From NCBI GenBank assembly GCA_016707205.1, contig JADJHZ010000003.1:1-64000 (forward strand): a stretch of 64,000 bases of DNA, written 5' to 3'. Source of the stretch: Haliscomenobacter sp. GTDB lineage: Bacteria; Bacteroidota; Bacteroidia; Chitinophagales; Saprospiraceae. Below are positions 16,150-24,477 of this stretch, piece by piece. The notes beneath the pieces were generated by a model. It was not told where the DNA came from. It saw nothing but the letters and a program-made list of their open reading frames with translations, and searched no databases. Positions within the stretch are counted from its first letter, which is position 1. Each line of letters begins with the position of its first letter. The position numbers and the translations under genes are program-made.

Positions 16150-16938
16150 TTAGTTCCGGATAATAAACGTCCCACCGCCGCCAGGTCCGCCGCCGCTCAT
16201 CTGGCGCATTTCCTTCATGCGCTCGTCGACCAGTTTGCGGAATTCTTCGCGGGTAACTTTTTTGCCTTTATCGGGCATCACCAGCAGGCCTTGCTCCAGG
16301 GTTTTAAACTCCACGGAGGTCGCGGTGGTTATCGTTTGCCCCTGGTTCATATCGATTTCCAGGATCATGCCGGGCAGCCCGCCAAACGATTGGGGACCAG
16401 CCTGAACGGGAATAGCCGGAGTGAACCACGCCGTGATCTCCCTGGGGCGGCCCATCATGGAATCCGAGCGGGTAGCGGCTAAACACGGATATCCAGCCAC
16501 CATTTTTTGCTTGCCCGTCACTTTCCAAATACTGACATTGGCTGAATCAACCCCTTCGATCAAAAAATCCTTGTCCATAAAATTCGTGGCTTCGATCTGG
16601 GTATTGGCCTCGAGGTCGCGATATACGACGGTGTTGTCGCGGCGGCGCATGGACATCATGCGGAAACCGGGGCCTTCTCCACCCGCAGCCCCCATTTGCT
16701 GTTGCTGCTGAGCATCGGGTTGATCGGATTTTTTTGGTTTGTAAAGGGTCGTTTTACCCTTGAACATCAGTTCGGACTCATAGGTTTGAAACTCGGGGAC
16801 GTACTGTTTCATCTGCTCGTTGGGCAGGTTGCGGTGCAGGTTGATCGTCTGCTTGTACACGATCACGCCTTCGGTATTCTGGGCATAGACCAGCAAAGGC
16901 AATGCGAAGGCAAACAGCAAGGGAAATTTCTTTTTCAT
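16150..16938 (-). CDS. GLPGLI family protein
   Basis: 262 residues with a signal peptide ending near residue 19 (LPLLVYAQ). The family-naming motif appears as GLPGMILEID near residue 190, after ITAWFTPAIPVQAGPQSFG. A poly-Gln run (QQQQQ) and a Gly-rich stretch lie near residue 78, and the C-terminus is Gly-rich (GGGPGGGG). GLPGLI proteins are exported Bacteroidota proteins of unknown function, often linked to TonB receptors. This one is divergent from a two-component pair with a 147-bp shared gap, suggesting it could be a target. It has the exact consensus promoter at 16956-16985. Confidence 0.85.
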   Translation of the reverse strand: MKKKFPLLFAFALPLLVYAQNTEGVIVYKQTINLHRNLPNEQMKQYVPEFQTYESELMFKGKTTLYKPKKSDQPDAQQQQQMGAAGGEGPGFRMMSMRRRDNTVVYRDLEANTQIEATNFMDKDFLIEGVDSANVSIWKVTGKQKMVAGYPCLAATRSDSMMGRPREITAWFTPAIPVQAGPQSFGGLPGMILEIDMNQGQTITTATSVEFKTLEQGLLVMPDKGKKVTREEFRKLVDERMKEMRQMSGGGPGGGGTFIIRN

Positions 16939-16955
16939 CGTGAAGATTTTTTTTG

Positions 16956-16985
16956 CAAAGCTACAAGGCGCTTCATCGTCAGCAA
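16956..16985 (-). promoter_or_regulatory. Consensus promoter of the GLPGLI gene
   Basis: Minus-strand TTG (16985-16983), exactly 19 bp, then TAGCTTTG (16963-16956): a full match to TTG-N19-TAnnTTTG. The predicted start is about 10 bp before the ATG, so the leader is very short. Confidence 0.75.
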
Positions 16986-17050
16986 GTTAAACGACCTTGA
17001 TGAATGGTTAATAAAGGTTAACAAATGCTGCAGGCCAAAGTTTCATCCTG

Positions 17051-17058
17051 TAATTTTG
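17051..17058 (+). promoter_or_regulatory. -7 promoter element of the histidine kinase gene
   Basis: TAATTTTG fits TAnnTTTG and lies 27 bp before the ATG at 17086. No TTG at the -33 position, so this promoter may need an activator. Confidence 0.45.
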
Positions 17059-17085
17059 TTTCATGATGTTAAGAGAACGCACATA

Positions 17086-18591
17086 ATGGGGCAAAAAACG
17101 CATTTATACCGACTTTTAACGGGAATCAGCCTGGTCTTTTTGGTCCTTTTTCAGGGTTATTGGCTTCGCAAAGTATATCTGGAACAAAAAGAACTACTGG
17201 AAAAGGATATCGACAACCTGTTTGTCCAGAATATCCGCGATCTGCAAGATTCCCTGTACCGGCAAAACTGGATGGTACTCCGGGATTCGTTCCGGCAGCA
17301 AACGACAGCCGTGGCGATCCAAATCCGGACGGATAGCGCCGGGCCGGCGAACGCCGCTCCGCAGCAAACCATTATCCTCCGCATGGACAGCAACGGCCAC
17401 GGCTCCAACCACGGGACGGACTCGTTATACCGCTGGAACCGCCGCCGGGAAAGCGAACCCGAAACCCGTCTGGAACGCAGGGAACGGATTTTCCGCTCCT
17501 CCGTCATTGCCGTTCGCGATAGCGGCAAAAACCAGCATGGATCGTATAGCCCATTTGGGTTCAGAAACGACACGCTGCGATTGGCAATATTAGAAGACAA
17601 GCTGGCACATGACATGCAGCGCGCAAAGTTGCATTTTCCATTCCGCGTTTCGCGCCCCGATACCATTCCCGATCTGGCCACCATGCCCGGGATCACCAGT
17701 TTCTATCCGGGAGGATTCCCCCCCATCCATTTGTATCTCATTCAGGTCGGCGATTACCAAGGGTATCTGCTTCGCAAAATGGCGCCAAGTCTGCTGTTTG
17801 CCTTGTTTTTGCTGGGGATTACCGCTCTGTCCTTTGCCCTAATTTTCCGGAGCCTGGAACAGCAACAACGGCTTGCCAAGCTCAAAAACGATTTTATCAG
17901 CAACATCACCCACGAACTAAAAACGCCTATTGCTACCGTGAGCGTAGCGCTCGAAGCCCTCAACAGTTTTCAAGGGATGGACAACCCGGAAAAAGCGAAA
18001 GAATACCTCAACATTTCCCAGCACGAACTGCAACGCCTTTCCATTCTGGTAGACCGGGTGTTAAAAATGTCCATGTTCGAACACAAAGCGCCTCAATTGC
18101 ATTTTGAGCCGTTTGACCTCCAGCGTACATTCCGCAAAGTGCTCGAATCGATGGGCCTGCAATTCGAACGGTCGAAAGCGGAGGTGGAATTCCGCCAGCA
18201 CGGCGCCGCGTTTCAGATGGAAGGCGACCAGGTCCACCTCACCAACGTCATTTACAACCTGCTGGATAATGCCTTGAAATACAGCCCAAACCGCCCCCGA
18301 ATTGACGTGGAGCTGGGAGAAAGCAATGGAAGCATTCGATTCACCGTTAAAGATTATGGAATCGGGATAGCGCGGGAATATCAGGAAAAGATCTTCGAGC
18401 AGTTTTTCCGGGTTCCGCAACAGGGTCAGCAGCACAACACCAAAGGCCATGGCCTGGGGTTGAGTTATGTCGCCGAAGTGATCCAGCAGCACCAGGGCAA
18501 GATCGAGGTCGAAAGCGCCCCCGGCAAAGGCAGCTCGTTTACCGTAACGCTTCCCAAAACCCAGCCCCGCAAAGCCAAATCCAACGCATAA
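17086..18591 (+). CDS. Sensor histidine kinase (RprX-like)
   Basis: 501 residues from the ATG at 17086, placed just after a -7 element; the longer open frame overlaps the divergent promoter. Two membrane helices (about 10-27 and 234-254) bracket a periplasmic sensor region of about 200 residues. HisKA follows with the phospho-acceptor H276 in NITHELKTP, then HATPase_c with NLLDNALKYS (N box), DYGIGI (G1), EKIFEQFFR (F box) and GHGLGLSYV (G2). Domain order matches Bacteroidota RprX-type kinases. The response regulator starts 5 bp after its stop codon, so they are cognate. Confidence 0.92.
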   Translation: MGQKTHLYRLLTGISLVFLVLFQGYWLRKVYLEQKELLEKDIDNLFVQNIRDLQDSLYRQNWMVLRDSFRQQTTAVAIQIRTDSAGPANAAPQQTIILRMDSNGHGSNHGTDSLYRWNRRRESEPETRLERRERIFRSSVIAVRDSGKNQHGSYSPFGFRNDTLRLAILEDKLAHDMQRAKLHFPFRVSRPDTIPDLATMPGITSFYPGGFPPIHLYLIQVGDYQGYLLRKMAPSLLFALFLLGITALSFALIFRSLEQQQRLAKLKNDFISNITHELKTPIATVSVALEALNSFQGMDNPEKAKEYLNISQHELQRLSILVDRVLKMSMFEHKAPQLHFEPFDLQRTFRKVLESMGLQFERSKAEVEFRQHGAAFQMEGDQVHLTNVIYNLLDNALKYSPNRPRIDVELGESNGSIRFTVKDYGIGIAREYQEKIFEQFFRVPQQGQQHNTKGHGLGLSYVAEVIQQHQGKIEVESAPGKGSSFTVTLPKTQPRKAKSNA

Positions 18592-18596
18592 ACCGC

Positions 18597-19286
18597 ATGT
18601 CTAAAGCGAAAATTCTATACGTGGAAGACGAACCCTTTCTGGGAAAAATCGTCAAGGAAAGCCTGGAAACCCGCGACTTTTTGGTCCATATGGTCGACGA
18701 CGGCGCCCTGGTCATGGAAGCGGTAGACCGTTTCCATCCCGATCTATGTATTCTGGACATCATGCTGCCTAATCGCGATGGATACGAACTGGGAACAGAC
18801 ATCCGAAAGAAAAACCCCCGGATGCCCATCATCTTCGTCACCGCCAAAACCCAAACCGAAGACGTGCTCAAAGGGTTTCAGTCGGGCGGGAACGATTACC
18901 TCCGCAAACCGTTCAGCATGGAAGAGCTGATTGTTCGGGTCAATAACCTGCTTCAGATTACCCAGGCTACTCCCCCCGCCAGCATAGAGGATCATGTGGT
19001 TCTGCTTGGGAAGTTTGCCTACGACATCCGCAAATACGAACTCCGGTTAGGAGAAAAAATCCAAAAACTCTCCTACCGGGAAGCCGAACTCCTCAAAATT
19101 CTGATTGAACATCGGAATTTTCCCGTGGAACGCAAACTTATCCTCCTGAAGATCTGGGGCGACGACTCCTTCTTTAACTCCCGCAATCTCGACGTCTACA
19201 TCACCCACCTGCGCGATTACTTCAAGGAAGACCCCGAAGTGCAGATCATTACGTTGAAAGGGGTTGGTTATCAGTTTGTTGTATAG
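18597..19286 (+). CDS. OmpR-family response regulator (RprY-like)
   Basis: 229 residues: receiver domain (1-120) with the acidic pair E10/D11, phospho-acceptor D54 in CILDIMLP, T82-region FVTAK with conserved Lys, and YLRKPF; then a winged-helix DNA-binding domain (about 130-229) with SYREAELLKILIEH and NLDVYITHLRDYF. It is the cytoplasmic partner of the kinase 5 bp upstream. The divergent GLPGLI gene and downstream lipoprotein are candidate targets by position only. Confidence 0.93.
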   Translation: MSKAKILYVEDEPFLGKIVKESLETRDFLVHMVDDGALVMEAVDRFHPDLCILDIMLPNRDGYELGTDIRKKNPRMPIIFVTAKTQTEDVLKGFQSGGNDYLRKPFSMEELIVRVNNLLQITQATPPASIEDHVVLLGKFAYDIRKYELRLGEKIQKLSYREAELLKILIEHRNFPVERKLILLKIWGDDSFFNSRNLDVYITHLRDYFKEDPEVQIITLKGVGYQFVV

Positions 19287-19351
19287 ACGTAAGAGGTTAG
19301 ACTTTAGATTTTAGATTTCGCCAAAACCTCTAACGTCTAACCTCTAACGTC
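19286..19351. terminator. Inverted word-repeat hairpin between convergent genes
   Basis: Arms of 17 nt at 19286-19302 and 19335-19351 pair at 16 of 17 positions (GACGTAAGAGGTTAGAC and complement), built from the word TCTAACG/TCTAACC. It begins at the stop codon of the response regulator and ends 7 bp before that of the convergent lipoprotein gene, so it can serve both transcripts. There is no T-tract. Confidence 0.65.
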
Positions 19352-19357
19352 TAACGC

Positions 19358-19981
19358 CTACTTCACCAACTCCCTTCCCGCCTGGGTGAAGGCTTCGAGG
19401 TCGGTAAGCAAGGACTTGGCCTGCTCTGCGATACGGCGCAGCTCTTCCACGTTCTGTTCCAGCTTTTGGCGAATCGAGGAAGCAACCAGAACCATATGGA
19501 AGTCGTGGCCTTCTTCCAGCACGGTGGTAATTTTCTGGACATTGACTTCCGCTTCTTTATAGGATACTTCCCATTTCTTGCGCAGGTCAGCGTTTTTCGC
19601 CAGTTCTTCCTTGCGCAGGCGCTCGTTGGAAATGCTGCCGCTCAGTTCGTTCAGCTTATCAAAATAGGTGGTGGAATTTTCCCCAACATCGCTGAAATCG
19701 AGCTTGAGCTTTTCGTAGCGCTTCTGGATGTTGTTCCACTCAATTTCGAAATCTTTGGATACTTGCGGTAGGTCGGGACTATCCTGCGTGAGCGATTCTT
19801 CCGCTTCTTCCAGACTGGTAATCAGCTTGTCGGAAAGGATTTTCCTATTTTTCTCGAACGATTCCACCGAGGCTTTAAGCACCTCTCCATTCTTCAACGC
19901 CGTTTTGGTGGTTTTCCAGCGGCAACTGGAAACACTCAGGGCCAACGCGATGCCGGCCAATACGATCAGACCCTTCTTCAT
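19358..19981 (-). CDS. Putative coiled-coil lipoprotein
   Basis: 207 residues. A lipoprotein signal (MKKGLIVLAGIALALSVSSC) places Cys20 at the lipidation site. The rest is highly charged and almost entirely helical with heptad-like spacing (EKNRKILSDKLITSLEEAEESL; EEGHDFHMVLVASSIRQKL; LEQNVEELRRIAEQAKSLL), suggesting an extended coiled coil in the periplasm. No family recognised. The predicted transcription start is only a few bases before the ATG. Confidence 0.75.
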   Translation of the reverse strand: MKKGLIVLAGIALALSVSSCRWKTTKTALKNGEVLKASVESFEKNRKILSDKLITSLEEAEESLTQDSPDLPQVSKDFEIEWNNIQKRYEKLKLDFSDVGENSTTYFDKLNELSGSISNERLRKEELAKNADLRKKWEVSYKEAEVNVQKITTVLEEGHDFHMVLVASSIRQKLEQNVEELRRIAEQAKSLLTDLEAFTQAGRELVK

Positions 19982-19991
19982 TTTTTTTATG

Positions 19992-19999
19992 CAAATATA
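19992..19999 (-). promoter_or_regulatory. -7 promoter element of the coiled-coil lipoprotein gene
   Basis: Minus-strand TATATTTG matches TAnnTTTG and ends 11 bp before the ATG at 19981, so the mRNA leader would be about 4-6 nt. The -33 position falls inside a GTTGCGAA word island and has no TTG. Confidence 0.5.
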
Positions 20000-20000
20000 A

Positions 20001-20074
20001 AAGTTACGGAGTTACGAAGTTGCGGAGTTGCGAAGTTGCGGAGGGAAGCTTAGCAACCCCGCAACCTCGCAACC
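20001..20074. repeat. Word island with inverted arms (GTTGCGAA/GTTGCGGA)
   Basis: About five tandem copies of GTTACGGA/GTTGCGAA/GTTGCGGA followed by the complement (CCGCAACCTCGCAACC). Arms of 15 nt pair with one mismatch around GAGGGAAGCTTAGCAACC. It ends one base before the stop codon of the M14 gene and lies upstream of the lipoprotein promoter. Confidence 0.8.
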
Positions 20075-20075
20075 A

Positions 20076-22689
20076 TTACTTGCCTCCCTGGAAAATCGAA
20101 TTAAAAATCAGCTTGTACGTTCCTCTGGGCTGCCCACGGAATTGAGGGCGGAACCCGAACAACACGACCTTGCCTTTTCCATAAGGGGTTTGCACCAATG
20201 CGGCTTTGGAGCGCAGGTAACGGTCGGCCCCATTGGCCCAACCGCTCATCAGAAGATCTTTGCTGCCGTACTCCACAACGACATCGGCTATGGGCTCGGG
20301 CGCACGGGCGATTTTTTCTTCGCCCCCTTCGCCGGAATAACTGTGTTTAAAGACCTCAAAGGCGCGGCTGTCGTCGTAAAACGCGGCCACTTCAGCCTGC
20401 ATCCCAAATCCGAGAGGGTGTTTAGGATTTACTTTGGCCCGAACCAGGGAGCCCGGGATAAAGAACTGTTGATTGGAGAGTCCTTCTGTAACATTGCGCA
20501 CAGGAAGCCCGAGCAATTCAATGGCCAGGTCGCTGGCGGCATCGAAGGTAATCAGGGTCCCCCCGTTGCGCACATATTCGGCCAACCTGGCGGCTCCTTC
20601 AATTTCAATTCCTCCCGTGAACTCGTCCGGCATGGTTCCCGGCGCATGGCCGTGGAGAATGCCGTTGGGGGATTGGGAAGGTAAAATAATGGCGGAATAC
20701 AGCGTCAGGTCTTTGCTTCGAATATCGATATCGTGCAAGGTGTCAAAGTCAAACCGGTGCTGTTCGAGCACCCAGCGGGTCCAACCTTCGTCCATATTGG
20801 CCATCCAGCTTTTATACAACCCCACCTTCACCTTCCGGAGCGGTTTGACCTGGCTACCCGGGCGCTGATCCAGGCCGGTAAAGGAAATCCCTGTTTCGGC
20901 TGCCAGGTTTTCCAGCCTGGTTTCCAGACCGTTTTGGGCGGCAACCCAAAAGGCGCCAGGGGCCATGGGTTTTCCGCCTGCATTCAAAAGGGTATCCTGA
21001 AGGATTTCTACAGGGAACCCGCCTCGAAGCAGTTCATTAACCACCTGGTAAGCCGCATTTTCCTGGCAGGAAAATACAAATCCTGCTTTGCCCTTTCCGC
21101 TGAGCTGGCCCGGGGCTATGGCGATCAGGTCCTTAAGTTCCCGGGTTGAAGCGGCAAAGGCGCTGTCGATGCGGTCCACCTGCACCCCCATTTGCATGGG
21201 GAGGGTCCAGCCAGCCAGGTCATAAGGGGGCACCGGCGGGCCTCCCGGATAAGCCACCTGATTGGGGTGGTTTTGCTTTTCCATCAAATCGATCAGATAG
21301 GGCCGGAAGGCTTGCGCGCCATAAAAGAGGACCGAGCCTGCCGGGTAGGTTTTGCCGTTGGCCTGAAAAGGCGCAGTCGCTTCATGGGCCTCCAGGCCAC
21401 CACGTTGAAGGATCTCCGTTAGGTTTCGGGCTTCACTGGCATCCCATTGATCCTTTGGAATGATATACGCAAACGCTTGCTTGGTATTGGTAATCGCATC
21501 CCGGCCCATACGGTAAAAGTCAAACAGCATGGTTTCCCGGCGGTCGGCTGCTAAATTCAATACGGCCAGGGACGCCTCCAGCGTATAGTCAATGGCATCG
21601 CGAAAATGGGATTCCCCTCCCTCCCACGGGAATGGATAGAATACCTCGGAGCCATCCGTGCGCAAGCCGGCTACGGTAGCCGGCTTTTTGGCGGGATCGT
21701 AATACCTCGGAGTGGGCGTCGCATGGGCGGTTTCCGTGAGGATGCCGATCATGTTATGGAAATACGGCGCGGTACGCATACCACCGTTCCACCACATACT
21801 GAAGTTGGTGGTGGAAATAGCCCCGGGCATGCGGAGCATGGCAAACCGGTTGGACATAGCCGACCCAACCAAGTTCACGGCGCTTGTTACTCCGGGGTGA
21901 ATATTGGGATTGACCGGGCTGCGGAACGGAGGCAGAAAAATCCTCGCCCATGCAGGAGAAGTCTGGTGGTGGTTATGGACGATCTGGGGATACCATTCCT
22001 GGTAAAGCACCTGATTCACCGCTTTGGTCTCCGGCATATTGCTCATAAACCAATCCCGGTTGTTGTCGTGCCCCACGTATTCCTGATACAGAATAGGGGG
22101 TGAAGTCGTTTCAAAAGGCGTACCCAGGTATTTCCGGTACCAGGGCACGACGATATCTACCCCATCCGGGTTGATCACCGGCACGATGAGGGTGATCACC
22201 TGATCGCGGATTTTTTGCATTTCGGCGCTCTCCTCCGTGGCTACCCGGTAGGCCAGTTCGGCCGTCATTTGCGCCGGGGCGCGTTCGGTGGCGTGCATGC
22301 CGCCGTCGAACCAAACAATGGCTTTGCCCTCTTTCGCCAGCTTCCGCGCTTCCTCTTCCGGAATGCGGGCCCGGGCCAGCTTCCCGCTGATCTCCCGGAA
22401 TCGGGCCAATTGCTTCAGATTTTTCTCGGATGAAATGGCAAGCAGCTTCATGGGCCTGCCGTGAACCGACTTCCCGATCTCGGTCATCTGCACGCGGTCG
22501 GACGCAGCGTCCAGTTTCGCGTAATAGGTCAGCATCTGGTCGTAGTCGGCCAATTTGTAATCGGCGCCCACTTTAAATCCGAAAACATCTTCCGGCTTTC
22601 GGCGCCTGCGCCCGGACCATGCCGGACAACAACAGGACAAGCAACGCCGTCCAACCCCATCGAATGCCTGTTTTAGGTGTTTTTTTCAT
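20076..22689 (-). pseudogene. M14-family zinc carboxypeptidase, frameshifted behind its signal peptide
   Basis: The body (20076-22640 frame) has M14 hallmarks: HATE (116-119 of that frame) as the first zinc ligands, NPDG, NNRDW, the HNHHQ block with the third zinc ligand, and GILTETA near the catalytic Glu position, followed by a long C-terminal region. It lacks a signal peptide, but one lies just upstream in another frame: ATG at 22689, MKKTPKTGIRWGWTALLVLL, cleavage near VRAQA. Removing one base from the three-A run (22597-22599) fuses them as AQAPKPEDVFGF, giving about 870 residues. Either a young frameshift or an assembly error. It lies 58 bp downstream of the ureohydrolase gene on the same strand. 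Confidence 0.8.
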
Positions 22690-22727
22690 ACAAGAATACT
22701 GTTTATTGATCTTTATTAGTTTCCCGT

Positions 22728-22747
22728 CCCCGTCCAACCTCTAACCC
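22728..22747. repeat. Short word island (AACCTCTAACCCCTAACCC)
   Basis: A short tract of CCAACCTCTAACCCCTAACCC follows the ureohydrolase stop codon and precedes the M14 start. Its word TCTAACC is shared with the hairpin at 19.3 kb. No second arm visible. Confidence 0.6.
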
Positions 22748-23530
22748 CTAACCCAGCATGTTCCCAGCGATTTCCTTGACCAGTTTTGCAGCAAGGGTGG
22801 CCGTCATATCGGCCCAATCGCGGTGCGGGTTATACTCTACGATATCGGCGCCGAGGAACGGGGCATCCAGCCGGTGGATGATCTCCAGTACCTGGCGTGT
22901 GGAGAGCCCGCCGGGTTCGTGGTGCGAAACGCCGGGAGCGAATGCGGGATCCAGTCCGTCGAGATCTAAAGAAAGGTACAACGGCCTGTCAAACTTCACT
23001 TCCGCTGCGCGATGCATATCTTTCATTTCAATCGTTTCCACGCCAAAGCGCGCGGCTTGTTCCCGTTGATGGGGAGTGAGGGTTCGAATACCAACCTGAA
23101 CCAACCGTCTGGCGAAACCAGATTCCATGATTCGGGCGAAAGGGCAGGCATGGGAGTAGGGGTCTCCCTCAAATTCGTGGTATAAGTCGCCATGGGCATC
23201 CACATGGAGGATATCTATTGGTCCGAACGCTTTGGCATAGGCCTGGATCACCGGAAAAGTGACCGAATGGTCGCCGCCCAGGGAAATCAGGCGATGCCCT
23301 TTGGCCAGCAAAGCGGCTATCTGGGGATAAATTTCGGGGTAATCGGCGATGCTCAAATCCCCTTGGTCGATAAACCGCGGATCATCGAGCGGGTTGGCGC
23401 CGAGTTCAGTCCAGGAATTGCCCGCGCCGTTGTGAAGGGCGGCGCGGATACGGGCAGGAGCAAGCGCAGCCCCCTGGAGGAAACTGGATTTGCGGTCGAA
23501 CGGTATACCGACTAGAGCAATGGTAAACAT
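22748..23530 (-). CDS. Ureohydrolase (agmatinase/arginase family)
   Basis: 260 residues from the ATG at 23530, where conserved sequence starts (MFTIALVGIPFDRKSS); an upstream ATG at 23587 adds 19 unrelated residues. The manganese-binding motifs are all present: GGDHS (85-89), DAHGD (111-115) and SLDLDGLDP (187-195), with the active-site SH at 126-127. This cytoplasmic family hydrolyses guanidino compounds (arginine, agmatine, formiminoglutamate) to release urea or formamide; the length and motifs are nearest to the agmatinase group but substrate is not certain. Confidence 0.88.
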   Translation of the reverse strand: MFTIALVGIPFDRKSSFLQGAALAPARIRAALHNGAGNSWTELGANPLDDPRFIDQGDLSIADYPEIYPQIAALLAKGHRLISLGGDHSVTFPVIQAYAKAFGPIDILHVDAHGDLYHEFEGDPYSHACPFARIMESGFARRLVQVGIRTLTPHQREQAARFGVETIEMKDMHRAAEVKFDRPLYLSLDLDGLDPAFAPGVSHHEPGGLSTRQVLEIIHRLDAPFLGADIVEYNPHRDWADMTATLAAKLVKEIAGNMLG

Positions 23531-23606
23531 AAGCCTTGAAGGATCTTTTGGATCTTCCAAGAAAGCAAGAAAAGGCGACTTGAACAATAGGCTCCCCCAA
23601 TAGGGA

Positions 23607-23642
23607 ATAAAAAAGGCGCAGAACTGAAATCAGCTGCGCCTT
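23607..23642 (-). terminator. Intrinsic terminator of the sensor/regulator operon
   Basis: 9-bp stem AAGGCGCAG/CTGCGCCTT with an inner CTGA/TCAG pairing, followed by T6 on the minus strand. It overlaps the last codons of the small ORF, so the leftward operon ends here. The rest of 23531-23606 shows no feature. Confidence 0.85.
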
Positions 23643-23842
23643 AGTTCGGAGTATAGTTTTACCCGGGGAACTTGTCCAAGAATTTTGGGCGAGGAATTAA
23701 CTGTGATAGATTTAAAAGAAGGCATAGTTTTTGGGGATAGAATTTGACCCAAAGGTACCCCATTCTCCTTCTTAATGCAAAAATCCGGAGCGAACTTAAG
23801 TTCGGGTATAGAAATGAACTTTTTTAAAATTAACGTACTCAT
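23630..23842 (-). CDS. Possible small protein at the end of the sensor/regulator operon
   Basis: 70 residues, starting 4 bp after the regulator stop codon and ending inside the terminator stem, so it fills the transcript exactly. It is basic, begins MSTLILKKFISIPELKFAPD, has one Cys, no hydrophobic membrane segment and no recognised motif. Base composition is more AT-rich than its neighbours. Coupled translation from the regulator gene is plausible. It could instead be untranslated 3' sequence with a chance open frame. Confidence 0.4.
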   Translation of the reverse strand: MSTLILKKFISIPELKFAPDFCIKKENGVPLGQILSPKTMPSFKSITVNSSPKILGQVPRVKLYSELRRS

Positions 23843-23846
23843 TTTG

Positions 23847-24476
23847 TTACAATCTTCCCAAATATTTGTTCACCGCTTCCATACGGCTGTTCACCTGTAG
23901 TTTCGAATAAATTCCGTGGATGATTCGTTTGATCCGGGGTTCAGACAACCCAAGTTCGGAGGACAATTCTTTGTACATTTTTCCTTTAGCCAGGATTTCC
24001 AAAACCTCCTTTTCTGTCGGGGTTAAGGTTTCATCCGCTTTTTTTTTGGTTCTAAAGGAGTCAAATATCTTCCGAGCGATATAGGGACTAGCGGCTGAAA
24101 GCCCCTGATGAACATCCCGGATAGCATGTAACACCAAGGAGGTCTCCTCTTTTTTGAGAATATAGCCGTCTGCTCCAGCCTCCAGGGCTTCGAAAACCCG
24201 TTCATTTTCCCAAATGGTATACATGAGGAAAGCCACGTTCGGAAGAACCTGTTTTAAGCGCACCACACAGGCGATGCCGCTTTCCCCAGGCAGCCCAATG
24301 TCCATGATGACCACATCAGGAGGATTTGCCTGAATCCCTTGAATGGCATCCTCTGCATTGCTGAAGGAGCTGGTTAGTTCCATATCGGGCTCGCCGGAGA
24401 TCAGGTCTTTCAGGAGCTCGGTAATCTCAAGTTCATCATCTACTATGGAGACGCGGATGCTGTTTTTTTCCATCAT
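23847..24476 (-). CDS. NarL/LuxR-family response regulator
   Basis: 209 residues: receiver domain with D13/D14, phospho-acceptor D59 in VVIMDIGLPGESG and the conserved Lys in YILKKEE; LuxR-type helix-turn-helix from about residue 145 (TLTPTEKEVLEILAKGKMYKELSSELGLSEPRIKRIIHGI region). Its ATG is one base after the stop codon of the propeller-type kinase, so the two are translationally linked and cognate. Confidence 0.92.
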   Translation of the reverse strand: MMEKNSIRVSIVDDELEITELLKDLISGEPDMELTSSFSNAEDAIQGIQANPPDVVIMDIGLPGESGIACVVRLKQVLPNVAFLMYTIWENERVFEALEAGADGYILKKEETSLVLHAIRDVHQGLSAASPYIARKIFDSFRTKKKADETLTPTEKEVLEILAKGKMYKELSSELGLSEPRIKRIIHGIYSKLQVNSRMEAVNKYLGRL

Positions 24477-24477
24477 T

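Noticed and set aside
16696..17085. 130-residue N-terminal extension of the histidine kinase
   Set aside because: It overlaps the GLPGLI coding region and both promoters; conserved kinase sequence begins at 17086.
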